In this document: piece by piece, positions 27,861 through 36,007 of the stretch | Position numbering within the stretch: the stretch's first letter is position 1 | How the letters are laid out: each line of letters opens with the position of its first letter | Assembly (NCBI RefSeq): GCF_001613345.1 | Contig: NZ_BDCE01000019.1 | Location: forward strand, 248,001 to 312,000 | DNA length: 64,000 bases | DNA from: Nocardia uniformis NBRC 13702 | GTDB lineage: Bacteria; Actinomycetota; Actinomycetes; Mycobacteriales; Mycobacteriaceae | Direction of reading: 5' to 3' | The notes under the pieces: generated by a model | The model's database searches: none | Told to the model about the DNA's origin: nothing | What the model saw: only the letters and a program-made list of their open reading frames with translations | Made by a program: the position numbers and the translations under genes

Positions 27861-28685
27861 GTGAACATTTCCACTGAGAACCGCACGCAGCATGGCTTTT
27901 CGGAAGACGACGGATGCGAGGTATCGCCACTGCGGGACTCGGAGTGGCGAGCGATGGACACACCCGGTATCGCCACCCTGACCGCGGTCACACCACCCCG
28001 CCGGGACCTGGATGTGACCGTCCTCGATATGCCGCTCCCCGCCGCGGGCGAGGGGGCACACGTTGGGCCGCTGAGCGAGCGCGAGCACGCGCAGCTATCC
28101 GTGTGCGAAAACTCCATCGATACGCTGCGCCAAGCCTTCTGGGCCGCCGGCAGAGCCCTGCAAATTGTCCGCGACGGACGGCTCTATCGCAGTGAACACA
28201 CGAATTTCGACGACTATGTCGAGCAGCGCTGGGATATGCAGCGTTCGTACGCGCACAAGCTCATTCGCGCCTGGCCGCTCGCCGCTCGGCTGCACGCCCA
28301 AGCACCCTCCATCAATGAGGGTCAGATTCGCGAATTACTCACCGTCGCGGCGGAACACGGTGACGATGCGGCCGTCACCGTCTACACCACCCTGGCCGCC
28401 GACAATGTCAAGATCACCGCGAGCAAACTGCGGGAGGCGGTGGCGCTGCTCCCCGCCCGGTTCGACGAATCCGAAGTCGTGGAGCGGCTGCGCGCCTGGC
28501 AGCGGGGTGAACTACCGCAGCAGTCCGGCCGACGTCCGGCCGACCCGTTCACCGCCATGGAATCGCGCCTGGCCGCCCTCACTCGCCGGGCAGTCAAGGA
28601 GTCCAGTGGCGATCCGGCCGCGGCTCGCGAATTCGCCGCCAAACTACGAACTCTCGCGGAGCGGATCGAGAAGCAGATCAGCTGA
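27861..28685 (+). CDS. Putative DNA-binding protein with ParB/HTH-like core
   Basis: About 274 residues from GTG 27861 with a good ribosome site (AGGAAAGG). The central block FWAAGRALQIVRDGRLYRS, then FDDYVEQRWDMQRSYAHKLI, matches a domain recurrent in actinobacterial chromosomes, phages and plasmids, where the segment RWDMQRSYAHKLIRAW resembles an HTH recognition helix. After it come ALA-rich helices and the C-terminal LRTLAERIEKQI coiled coil. No nuclease or ATPase motif is seen. It may be a partition-type or regulatory DNA-binding protein; the function is unproven. The N-terminal 60 residues are not conserved. Confidence 0.6.
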   Translation: MNISTENRTQHGFSEDDGCEVSPLRDSEWRAMDTPGIATLTAVTPPRRDLDVTVLDMPLPAAGEGAHVGPLSEREHAQLSVCENSIDTLRQAFWAAGRALQIVRDGRLYRSEHTNFDDYVEQRWDMQRSYAHKLIRAWPLAARLHAQAPSINEGQIRELLTVAAEHGDDAAVTVYTTLAADNVKITASKLREAVALLPARFDESEVVERLRAWQRGELPQQSGRRPADPFTAMESRLAALTRRAVKESSGDPAAAREFAAKLRTLAERIEKQIS

Positions 28686-28772
28686 GCCCGATCGGACGTT
28701 AGACCAGTGGCCCCGACCGGTTCGGTCGGGGCCACCGCTGTTTTCGCCTACCGATCCAGTGGAACGCCTGAA

Positions 28773-29954
28773 CTACTCCCCTGCGGCCCGGCGCATCCGC
28801 CCGCCCGCCGCCCGCTGCCGGGTCTCACGGGCGGTGGCGGCGTCGAACATCTCCAACTGCTCGAACATCGGATCCTCGTCGTCGGGCTCCAACAAGGTGG
28901 CGCGGCGCAGTTGGGTGCGAGTGCTCTCCTGGTCGAGCCGCGGCTGCTCGGCGACGCGTCGTGGAGACTCCTCCTCGTCGTCGACGTCGCCGCGACGGCG
29001 ACTGCGGGCCAGCCGGGTGGCCCGACGGCGACGGATATCCTCCTCGATGCGCACCTGCTTGCGCAGGTAGGCCAGGTAGCCACCCAGCACCAGGGCCGAG
29101 AGTCCGCCCAGCCACCACATATTCGACGAGACCAGCAGTCCGCCGGCACCGAAGATCACGACGCTGCAAGCCAGTCCGAGGACGGCGCGCTGTCGGAACC
29201 GGTAGCGGGCGGCGCGGGCAATGGCATCGGCTTCGGGATCGTAACCACCGCGGCCACGCCGGGAGGGTACGAAATCCGGGTCGTCCTCGTCGAGTTCTTC
29301 GGATTCGTATTCGGATTCGTCCTCATCGCACGGATCGGGGGTACGGGTGGCCGGAATCCTGGCCATTACCGGCGCGGAAGCGCGCGGCGACGCGGCGTCG
29401 GTGAAATCGCCATCCAGTTCCCCGGCAACGCCGGATTCCCTTGTGTCCGAATCGAATTCATCTTCGAATTCGGCATCCAGGCTGGTATCGGACGGCTGAT
29501 CCGAGCCGGACCCGTCCGTGTTCACGACATCGGACTCGTCCACCGTATCCGCGTCGCGCACCTGTCCAGTGTCGTCCACCCGATCCCCGTCGTCCACGAG
29601 ATCGGCATCATCGGTGGGATCCGTGTCATCGGCGAGATCAGCGGTAGCCGCGACGGAATCCGAGAAATCGTCGTCGTCCTTGGCGGTCTCGTCGTCCGAT
29701 TTCGTCATCCGATCCTCCGCATCATCGGTGTGGGGATGCTCAACTCTCCGGGTGGGCACGTAGTCGGGATCCGTCTCGTGTCCGCCGGCCGGGCGTTTAT
29801 CCAGACGTCGCTCGGTGTCGCCGCGATGCAACACCCGGGTCGCCAGGGCGGCATCGGTGGTCTGCCGAACCCGGGGGTGCCGACCGGCGAGCATCGGGAA
29901 CAGCACAAAGAGCCAGAGCACCACCAACCCGATCCACAAGATCGAATTCGGCAT
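28773..29954 (-). CDS. sepX: Divisome membrane protein SepX/GlpR (receptor of the gephyrin-like Glp)
   Basis: 393 residues. One N-terminal TM helix (PNSILWIGLVVLWLFVLFPML), a very acidic Asp/Glu/Ser-rich cytoplasmic region at about 75-240, then a basic segment and two TM helices (CSVVIFGAGGLLVSS and WWLGGLSALVLGGYLAYL) followed by an Arg/Glu-rich tail. This architecture and its place beside rimJ, moeA and galU match Mycobacterium Rv0996 and the corynebacterial GlpR / Streptomyces SepX. Those proteins recruit the MoeA-like Glp to FtsZ at the septum. The MoeA homologue three genes upstream is the expected partner. Convergent with the putative DNA-binding gene. Confidence 0.8.
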   Translation of the reverse strand: MPNSILWIGLVVLWLFVLFPMLAGRHPRVRQTTDAALATRVLHRGDTERRLDKRPAGGHETDPDYVPTRRVEHPHTDDAEDRMTKSDDETAKDDDDFSDSVAATADLADDTDPTDDADLVDDGDRVDDTGQVRDADTVDESDVVNTDGSGSDQPSDTSLDAEFEDEFDSDTRESGVAGELDGDFTDAASPRASAPVMARIPATRTPDPCDEDESEYESEELDEDDPDFVPSRRGRGGYDPEADAIARAARYRFRQRAVLGLACSVVIFGAGGLLVSSNMWWLGGLSALVLGGYLAYLRKQVRIEEDIRRRRATRLARSRRRGDVDDEEESPRRVAEQPRLDQESTRTQLRRATLLEPDDEDPMFEQLEMFDAATARETRQRAAGGRMRRAAGE

Positions 29955-30121
29955 TGCTCACACCTCCATCCCCGCCAGGCTCGTATTCCCTTCGACAGCA
30001 GTCCCTTCGACAGCGCCGCATGGGGTGCTGAGACGCACCACCGACGTCCGTAGGCTAGTTCGGAATCTCAGCGATATTCCGCAGGCGCGCCGTCAACATC
30101 TGCCACACTAGTCACAGGAGT

Positions 30122-30778
30122 TCAGGCGGGGGCGGCCCTGCCGGTGCGGATGAGCCGATCCACCACGGTGCCCGACACCTCCTCCACCGTGATGCCGACG
30201 AGCAGATGGTCGCGCCATCCGCCATCGACATCCAGATAGCGTTTGAGCAGGCCCTCCTCGCGAAAGCCCACATTGCGCAGCACCGCCTGGCTGGCAAGGT
30301 TTTCCGGCCGCACGGTCGCCTCCACCCGGTGCAGACCCACCTCACCGAAACAGTGGTCCAGGCCCAGTGCCAGCGCCGCCGTGGCCACGCCCTGACCACC
30401 CACGTCCTTGGCCACCCAGTAGCCGATCCAGGCCGACCGCAATGCGCCGCGCACGATATTGCCGACCGTCATCTGCCCGCAGAACTGGCCGTCGACCTCG
30501 ATCACCAGTGGAATCATCGCCCCGCGCCGGGCCTCGGCCTTCAAGCTCGACCACAGCGACGGCCAATTCGAGGCATGATTGCGCGCCTCCCAGGAACCGC
30601 GCCCGGTCGGCTCCCAGGGCTCCAGGTGTTCTCGGTCACGTAGCCGAATCCGGCTCCAGGCGGCCGCATCTCGCAGTCGGATGGGCCGCAGTGTCACCTG
30701 TCCGGCCGCCACCCGGACCGGCCCCAGGTGCGCGGGCCAGCCCGGATGCTGACCGGCCCGAAAGACATTCATGTCCAC
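30122..30778 (-). CDS. rimJ: RimJ/RimL-type GNAT N-acetyltransferase
   Basis: A 218-residue GNAT protein. The acetyl-CoA loop is VGGQGVATAALALGLDHCF and the family motif VRPENLASQAVLRNVGFREEGLL is complete; VTLRPIRLRDAAAW is the usual RimJ/L beginning. It would acetylate a ribosomal protein N-terminus or another protein/small molecule. Start 30778 lies two bases after the stop of the MoeA-like gene, so the genes are cotranscribed; an ATG two codons in is an alternative. Order and spacing equal those of Rv0994-Rv0995 in Mycobacterium. Confidence 0.87.
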   Translation of the reverse strand: MDMNVFRAGQHPGWPAHLGPVRVAAGQVTLRPIRLRDAAAWSRIRLRDREHLEPWEPTGRGSWEARNHASNWPSLWSSLKAEARRGAMIPLVIEVDGQFCGQMTVGNIVRGALRSAWIGYWVAKDVGGQGVATAALALGLDHCFGEVGLHRVEATVRPENLASQAVLRNVGFREEGLLKRYLDVDGGWRDHLLVGITVEEVSGTVVDRLIRTGRAAPA

Positions 30779-30780
30779 GC

Positions 30781-32040
30781 CTACCCTCGCTGGGCGAGGA
30801 ATGCGACCCGAACCTCGTCACCAGTGCGGACCTCGGTGACATCCGGATCGATCACAATGAGGGAATTGGCTTCCGCCAGCGTCGCCAGCAGATGCGAGGA
30901 GGTGCCGTTCGGCCCGCCCAGCGGCTGCACCAGGTAGTCGCCGGTCTGCTCGTCGCGCATGAGCTGCGCGCGCAGGTAGCCGCGCCGCCCGGGAATGGAG
31001 CTGATCGGAAGGATGGTACGCGCCTTGACGATTCGTCTCATGGGGTGCCGACGACCCAGTGCGATGCGAATCAGCGGCCGCACCATCACCTCGAAAACCA
31101 CCAGCGCGCCAACCGGATTCGACGGCAGCAGGAAGGTGGGCACCTCATCGCGGCCCAGTCGACCGAAGCCCTGAACCGAACCCGGATGCATACCGACCCG
31201 GGTGATCTCCAACTCACCGAGACCCTCCAGAGCCTCGCGAATCTGCTCGGACGCCCAACCGCCCACCGCACCGGCGATCACCACCACCTCGGAGCGAACG
31301 AGCTGGCCCTCCACCACATCTCGCAGTCGCTTGGGGTCCGCGCTGACAATGCCGACCCGGTTCACATCCGCACCCGCGTCCCGTGCGGCGGCGGCGAGCG
31401 CATAGGAGTTCACGTCGTACACCTGGCCGGGCCCGGGCGTGCGGTCGATATCGACCAACTCCCCGCCCACCGACAGCACCGACAGCCGCGGACGTGGATG
31501 CACCAGCACCTTGTCCCGGCCCACGGCCGCCAGCAGACCCACCTGTGCCGGACCGATAATGGTGCCCGCCCGCACGGCGAGATCCCCCGGCTGGACGTCA
31601 TCGCCGATACGGCGCACGTAGTCACCGGTGCGCACCGGCTCGTAGACCTTCACCCGGGCCCTGCCGCCGTCGGTGAAATCCAAGGGCAGCACCGCATCCG
31701 CGAGGGTCGGCAGCGGCGCACCGGTATCGACGCGCACCGTCTGGCGCGGTTGCAGACGACTCGGCTGCCGCGATCCGGCCGCCACCTCCCCCACCACCGG
31801 CAGTGACAGGTCGATGGCATTGCCGGCCTCGTCGCGAATATCCGCGCCCGCACCCGCCACATCGACGCTGCGCACCGCGTATCCGTCGATGGCCGCCTGA
31901 TCGAAGCCCGGCAGCGGGCGCTCGGTCACCACATCCTCGGCACACAGCAGTCCCTGGGCCTCGGAGATGGCCACCCGCACCGGCCGCGGCGCGACAGCCG
32001 CCGCGGTCACCTTGATCTGCTGATCCTCAACCGAGCGCAT
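30781..32040 (-). CDS. moeA: MoeA-like molybdopterin molybdenumtransferase / gephyrin-like protein Glp
   Basis: 419 residues with all MoeA domains: N-terminal PLPGFDQAAIDGYAVRS, the central MoCF-binding domain with GAVGGWASEQIREAL and GMHPGSVQGFGR, LPSNPVGALVVFEVM and the C-terminal beta-barrel. Classical MoeA inserts molybdate into molybdopterin-AMP. In Corynebacterium and probably in all relatives with this neighbourhood, the paralogue next to sepX/glpR is the gephyrin-like Glp that binds FtsZ. Sequence alone does not tell which role applies, and both may. Cotranscribed with rimJ; separated from galU by a repeat-containing gap. Confidence 0.85.
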   Translation of the reverse strand: MRSVEDQQIKVTAAAVAPRPVRVAISEAQGLLCAEDVVTERPLPGFDQAAIDGYAVRSVDVAGAGADIRDEAGNAIDLSLPVVGEVAAGSRQPSRLQPRQTVRVDTGAPLPTLADAVLPLDFTDGGRARVKVYEPVRTGDYVRRIGDDVQPGDLAVRAGTIIGPAQVGLLAAVGRDKVLVHPRPRLSVLSVGGELVDIDRTPGPGQVYDVNSYALAAAARDAGADVNRVGIVSADPKRLRDVVEGQLVRSEVVVIAGAVGGWASEQIREALEGLGELEITRVGMHPGSVQGFGRLGRDEVPTFLLPSNPVGALVVFEVMVRPLIRIALGRRHPMRRIVKARTILPISSIPGRRGYLRAQLMRDEQTGDYLVQPLGGPNGTSSHLLATLAEANSLIVIDPDVTEVRTGDEVRVAFLAQRG

Positions 32041-32122
32041 TCAGCCCTTCCTCGTCTCGCACACCCCACCACAATCCGGCGTTCTCATCAGGCCTGGGTG
32101 AGGGACCCGCCCATGCTGATTC

Positions 32123-32250
32123 CATCGGGCACAAGTGGGGACCTGCGTGGTTACGCAAGCTGCCTCCTCCGGTCCTGGCCACTTGTGACTGATCACATCG
32201 GGCATAAGCGGGGACCTGCGTGGTTACGCAAGCTGCCTCCTCCGGTCCTG
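32123..32250. repeat. Two 55-bp direct repeats, 73-bp period
   Basis: Units 32123-32177 and 32196-32250 are identical apart from two substitutions (CATCGGGCACAAG versus CATCGGGCATAAG, and one more). Each contains the small dyad TGCGT-GGTT-ACGCA. They lie in the gap between galU and moeA, where an operon transcript would carry them. Confidence 0.8.
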
Positions 32251-32271
32251 ATCCGCCTCTGCCCGGCCGGA

Positions 32272-33216
32272 TCATTCGTACGAGGTCGGCTGCGGATCCC
32301 AGTCCGGACGCAGGCGCTGTTCCAGCCACTCGCGCAGGGCGGGACCGTATTCCTCTCGTTCCAAAGCGAAATCGACCGCTGCACGAAGATAACCGCCCGG
32401 GTTGCCCAGATCGTGGCGCGACCCACGATGGACGACCACGTGCACGGGATGTCCCTCCGTGATCAGCAGTGCGATGGCGTCGGTGAGCTGCAATTCGCCG
32501 CCCGCGCCGGGTTCGATGCGCCGCAGCGCGTCGAAGATCGCACGGTCGAGCAGATAGCGTCCGGCCGCGGCGAAGGTGGAGGGCGCGTCCTCGAGCGACG
32601 GCTTCTCCACCATGCCCTTGACCTGCAAGACATTCGGATTACCGTCGGCCGTGGGGGCCACATCGAAGACCCCGTAGGCACTGACCGCTTCCTTCGGCAC
32701 ATCGATGGCGCACAGCACCGAACCACCGAAACTGGTGCGCACCCGGTTCATCACATCCAGCACGCCGCTGGGCAGCACCAGATCGTCGGGCAGCAGCACC
32801 GCGATGGCGTCCTCGTCATCGTCGAGCACCGATTCCGCCTGTGCCACCGCATGTCCCAGCCCCAGCGGCTCGTCCTGCACCACCGAGGTCACATCCAGGA
32901 GCGCGGGTGCTTTGCGCACCTTCTCCAGCAGCGCGAACTTGCCGCGCTCGGCCAGCGTGCCCTCCAGCACCAGATCCTCGACGAAATGCGCGACCACACC
33001 GTCTTTTCCGGGTGAGGTCACAATGACCAGACGGCTCGCGCCGGAGTCGGCGGCCTCGGCCGCGACCAGTTCGATACCGGGGGTGTCCACCACCGGTAGC
33101 AGCTCCTTGGGGACCGTCTTGGTCGCGGGTAGGAACCTGGTGCCGAGCCCGGCCGCGGGGACCACCGCGGTGCGGAAACACGACCCGTTTCCGGCTTGTC
33201 CGGCATCAACTGTCAT
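32272..33216 (-). CDS. galU: UTP-glucose-1-phosphate uridylyltransferase
   Basis: 314 residues. The nucleotidyltransferase signature VPAAGLGTRFLPATK is followed by KELLPVVDTPGIE; EPLGLGHAV and LLPDDLVL are further GalU motifs. It makes UDP-glucose for trehalose, polysaccharide and glycolipid synthesis in the cytoplasm. ATG 33216 (MTVDAGQAG) was taken as the start; an in-frame start six codons upstream is less likely. Divergent from the formyl-THF cyclo-ligase with a 290-bp gap, as in mycobacteria (Rv0992c/Rv0993). Confidence 0.92.
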   Translation of the reverse strand: MTVDAGQAGNGSCFRTAVVPAAGLGTRFLPATKTVPKELLPVVDTPGIELVAAEAADSGASRLVIVTSPGKDGVVAHFVEDLVLEGTLAERGKFALLEKVRKAPALLDVTSVVQDEPLGLGHAVAQAESVLDDDEDAIAVLLPDDLVLPSGVLDVMNRVRTSFGGSVLCAIDVPKEAVSAYGVFDVAPTADGNPNVLQVKGMVEKPSLEDAPSTFAAAGRYLLDRAIFDALRRIEPGAGGELQLTDAIALLITEGHPVHVVVHRGSRHDLGNPGGYLRAAVDFALEREEYGPALREWLEQRLRPDWDPQPTSYE

Positions 33217-33507
33217 GAACAACACCCTATCCATCCGTCATCTGCGTCGAAGCGCCTTCACAGCGCCGGCGAACTCCCGCAGAGCCTAAGCGGCAATAAA
33301 GGAGCGAGCGCGCCGAACGTCTCGCCCCACCTACCGACAATCTGCCCGCAAACGGCTGGGGCGAAACCCGGGGCCAAATCTGGCAATCCATCAGCAATCC
33401 AGATATTCGCAGGTGAAAGCGGGTCTGACGGGCCGCAATCCGGGTGCTGCGACGGCAACCGCGGCGCGGCGGCGGTTGCGGCGGCCGAACAACATAATGT
33501 GAAGACC

Positions 33508-34095
33508 GTGAATGCGGGCGGCGGACGAGACAAACAGGCGTGGCGGGCGGAGATTCTGGAACGCCGTCACGCTGTGCCCGCCGCTGTCCGCGAGCTGGAA
33601 GCCGCGGCGTTGGCCCGCACCGCCGCGACATTCGCCGCCCGCGAATGGGTGTGCGCCTACGTTCCGGTCGGGGATGAGCCGGGATCGGTCGCCATGCTCG
33701 ACGCCCTGCGCGACGGGGGTGCGCGGGTGCTGCTTCCGGTGACCGGTCCGCTCGGACCGCTGACCTGGGCCGAATACCTCGGAACCGATCGCCTGCGGCG
33801 GGCCCGCTACGGGCTGCTCGAACCGGATGGTGCCGCGCTGCCGGACGCGCTGGCACTGGCCGAGGTGATTCTGGTGCCGGCCCTGGCCGTGGACCGGCGT
33901 GGAGTGCGGCTCGGCCGGGGTGCGGGGTACTACGACCGCAGCCTGCCCGCGGCCCGGCCCGATGTCCGACTGGTCGCGGTGGTGCGCGATGACGAGTTGG
34001 TGGAGTGCCTTCCGGAGGAGCCACACGACCTTCGAATGGGGTGGGCGCTGACCCCGAATGGCGGGCTACGACAATTGGTACAGAATGGGAATTGA
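33508..34095 (+). CDS. 5-formyltetrahydrofolate cyclo-ligase
   Basis: About 195 residues. The ATP-binding C-terminal signature RLGRGAGYYDRSLP and the preceding VPALAVDRRGV are diagnostic; KQAWRAEILERRHAV begins the fold. The enzyme converts 5-formyl-THF to 5,10-methenyl-THF with ATP, salvaging a folate storage form. GTG 33508 is the likely start; GTG 33499 three codons earlier is possible. First gene of a rightward run with fmdB, the SAF-domain gene and mscL. Confidence 0.9.
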   Translation: MNAGGGRDKQAWRAEILERRHAVPAAVRELEAAALARTAATFAAREWVCAYVPVGDEPGSVAMLDALRDGGARVLLPVTGPLGPLTWAEYLGTDRLRRARYGLLEPDGAALPDALALAEVILVPALAVDRRGVRLGRGAGYYDRSLPAARPDVRLVAVVRDDELVECLPEEPHDLRMGWALTPNGGLRQLVQNGN

Positions 34096-34165
34096 TACCC
34101 GATTGACAGCGTTGGCACTGTCGGCTGTAGAGTGCTAAATCGACGAAAACCGTGGAGGTTCACCG

Positions 34166-34468
34166 ATGCCTACTTACTCGTACGCCTGCACCGAGTGCGA
34201 CAACAGGTTCGACATCGTGCAGTCCTTCTCCGATGACGCGCTGAGCACCTGCGATCGCTGCAACGGCAAGCTGCGCAAACTCTTCAACTCGGTCGGCATC
34301 GTATTCAAGGGCAGCGGCTTCTACCGGACCGACAGCCGCAATGGCTCGACCTCCAGCGAACCGGCCAAATCGTCCGACAGCGGCTCGTCCAACGCTCCGT
34401 CGTCGACTCCGGCTCCCGCGCCCAGCACCGCAGGCACCTCCACCAGCGCGAGCACCTCCGCAGCCTGA
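34166..34468 (+). CDS. FmdB-family zinc-ribbon protein
   Basis: 100 residues. MPTYSYACTECDNRFDIVQ with CTECD, then TCDRCNGKLRKLF, gives the two Cys pairs of a zinc ribbon, and VGIVFKGSGFYRTDSR completes the FmdB family signature. The C-terminal half is a Ser/Thr/Ala/Pro-rich low-complexity tail. The family's role is unclear; it was linked to formamidase/amidase regulation, and in mycobacteria (Rv0991c) to redox-sensitive protein-folding chaperone activity. A clear ribosome site GGAGG precedes the ATG. Confidence 0.87.
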   Translation: MPTYSYACTECDNRFDIVQSFSDDALSTCDRCNGKLRKLFNSVGIVFKGSGFYRTDSRNGSTSSEPAKSSDSGSSNAPSSTPAPAPSTAGTSTSASTSAA

Positions 34469-34490
34469 TCTACCGAACCCGTCAACACCG

Positions 34491-34577
34491 CGTCATCCCG
34501 GCGCGCTTTTGGCCGGGATCCACACTTTTGTGCCGCTGAACTCAGTGGATTCCGGCCAAAAGCATGCCGGAATGACG
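34491..34577. repeat. Dispersed palindromic repeat, copy A
   Basis: Left arm 34491-34523 starts CGTCATCCCGGCGCGCTTTT; right arm 34545-34577 is its inverted complement over 33 nt with four mismatches. The middle 21 nt are unpaired. The same element recurs at 63814-63905 and in shorter form at 39459-39503. It follows fmdB by 22 bp and could double as a terminator. Confidence 0.8.
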
Positions 34578-34739
34578 GGACCGGCGACCCATCACGCGTC
34601 TCACCGCAGTCCGCCGCCTGATCCACTCCGCAGCGGCCTGAATCGGCCACTGTCCACATTGTTTTCGTTATCCACAGCCGACCCCGTTTCGAGCATTTCC
34701 GGGGTCGGCTGATCCGTGCGGGCTCCTAGGCTGCCCGTC

Positions 34740-35372
34740 ATGATCCGATTGCGCACTGCGTTCGCCGAACTGCCGTGCCCGCCCTGGGCGGACGCGGTCC
34801 TGCTGCGCCGCCTACTGGCGGTCGTGCTGCTGGCGCTGGCCGCCACCCTGGCCCTGCGCGGCGATCCGGCTGCCCACCGCACCGAGGTCGTGACCGCGGC
34901 CCGCGATCTACCGCCCGGCCACGTCCTCGGTCCGGAGGATCTGCGTACCGCCTCGCGCGAATCCGCTTCGCTCCCGGACGGATCGGCCCGGTCCCCCACT
35001 CCCTTGATCGGTGCGACGCTCGCCGGCGCGATCCACTCCGGCGAGATACTCACCGACTTCCGCGTCATCGGACCCCGGCTGGCCGCGGTGGCGACCGGCT
35101 CCCCCGATGCCCGCATCGCCGCGATTCGATTGGCCGACAATGCCGTTGCGGGCGTCCTGCGCGCGGGTGATCGAGTCGATGTGGTGGCCGCCGAGGAACC
35201 CGCCCGCACGGCCCGCATTCTGGCCGCCGATGCCGCCGTGGTGCTGGTCTCCGGCGGTGACTCCGAACGCGGTTCCGGCGAGCGGGTGGTGCTGGTGGCG
35301 CTGGACGCGCGCCCCGCCACCGTGGTGGCCGCCGCGTCGCTACGCACCGCCCTCACGGTCGTGTTCCACTGA
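34740..35372 (+). CDS. SAF-domain protein (CpaB/RcpC-like)
   Basis: 210 residues. A TM or signal anchor at about 21-41 (LLRRLLAVVLLALAATLAL) is followed by a SAF domain (VVTAARDLPPGHVLGPEDL to ILTDFRVIG) and an RcpC/CpaB-like region with AGVLRAGDRVDVVA. SAF domains of this type assist pilus assembly or bind glycan, but there are no pilus genes here; the gene is a conserved neighbour of mscL in mycolic-acid bacteria. The start ATG 34740 begins MIRLRTAFAELP. Function unproven. Confidence 0.75.
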   Translation: MIRLRTAFAELPCPPWADAVLLRRLLAVVLLALAATLALRGDPAAHRTEVVTAARDLPPGHVLGPEDLRTASRESASLPDGSARSPTPLIGATLAGAIHSGEILTDFRVIGPRLAAVATGSPDARIAAIRLADNAVAGVLRAGDRVDVVAAEEPARTARILAADAAVVLVSGGDSERGSGERVVLVALDARPATVVAAASLRTALTVVFH

Positions 35373-35496
35373 CCAGCCCATTCGGTCCACTAGCATCGCC
35401 GAAACAGGCACCACCGCAATACCCACCCGGACAACTCATCCGGCGCTCGTATCCGGCCCGCCTCAGCGTGGCGACAAGGAAGAGGGAGTTTCGGCA

Positions 35497-35916
35497 ATGC
35501 TCAAGGGATTCAAGGAATTTCTACTCCGAGGTAATGTCGTCGATCTGGCCGTTGCCGTGGTCATGGGCACAGCATTCGTCGCGATTGTCACCGCGTTCAG
35601 CGACGGCATCATCAACCCATTGCTCGCGGTATTCGGCGGCACCGGTGAACTCGGGCTGGGATTCCAACTGATGGCCGACAAACCGGCGACCTTCATTGCC
35701 ATCGGTCCCATCATCACCGCTGCGCTGAACTTTGTCATCATCGCAGCACTGCTCTACTTCATCGTGGTGATTCCGGCGAACAAGGCCAAAAAGCGCTGGG
35801 GCACAGCTGATGCCATCGCACTCACCGAGGTCCAATTGCTGAGCGAGATTCGTGATCTGCTCGCGGAAGGTCCGAACCGCGGTGCGGGCGGCACGAATCC
35901 TGAACAGCGACAATGA
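35497..35916 (+). CDS. mscL: Large-conductance mechanosensitive channel MscL
   Basis: 139 residues. MLKGFKEFLLRGNVVDLAVAVVMGTAF is split here as the N-terminal amphipathic helix MLKGFKEFLLRGN and TM1 DLAVAVVMGTAF, the most conserved part of MscL. TM2 is NFVIIAALLYFIVVIP, then the cytoplasmic bundle with LLSEIRDLLAE. It opens under high membrane tension to release solutes during osmotic downshock. The ATG has GGGAG upstream. The gene ends at a strong hairpin that separates it from the convergent porins. Confidence 0.95.
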   Translation: MLKGFKEFLLRGNVVDLAVAVVMGTAFVAIVTAFSDGIINPLLAVFGGTGELGLGFQLMADKPATFIAIGPIITAALNFVIIAALLYFIVVIPANKAKKRWGTADAIALTEVQLLSEIRDLLAEGPNRGAGGTNPEQRQ

Positions 35917-35932
35917 GGGCCGGAATACAAAG

Positions 35933-35965
35933 AACGGGCCCGGTGCATTTCGCACCGGGCCCGTT
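35933..35965. terminator. Bidirectional hairpin between mscL and the porins
   Basis: Arms AACGGGCCCGGTGC (35933-35946) and its exact complement (35952-35965) with a 5-nt loop. It lies 16 bp after mscL and 42 bp past the end of the leftward porin gene, and resembles the hairpin at 37788-37818. Confidence 0.85.
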
Positions 35966-36007
35966 CACCGCGGCTGGCCGCGTAATGAGTGCCGAGAGAG
36001 GCGTCGA

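Noticed and set aside
29991..30018. Two copies of CCCTTCGACAGC near the SepX start
   Set aside because: Only 12-13 bp twice, with no dyad and no known motif; likely chance slippage.
34491..34577. Possible CRISPR or riboswitch at the palindrome after fmdB
   Set aside because: There is no repeat-spacer array and the same element recurs elsewhere as a dispersed palindrome, so a repeat family explains it better.
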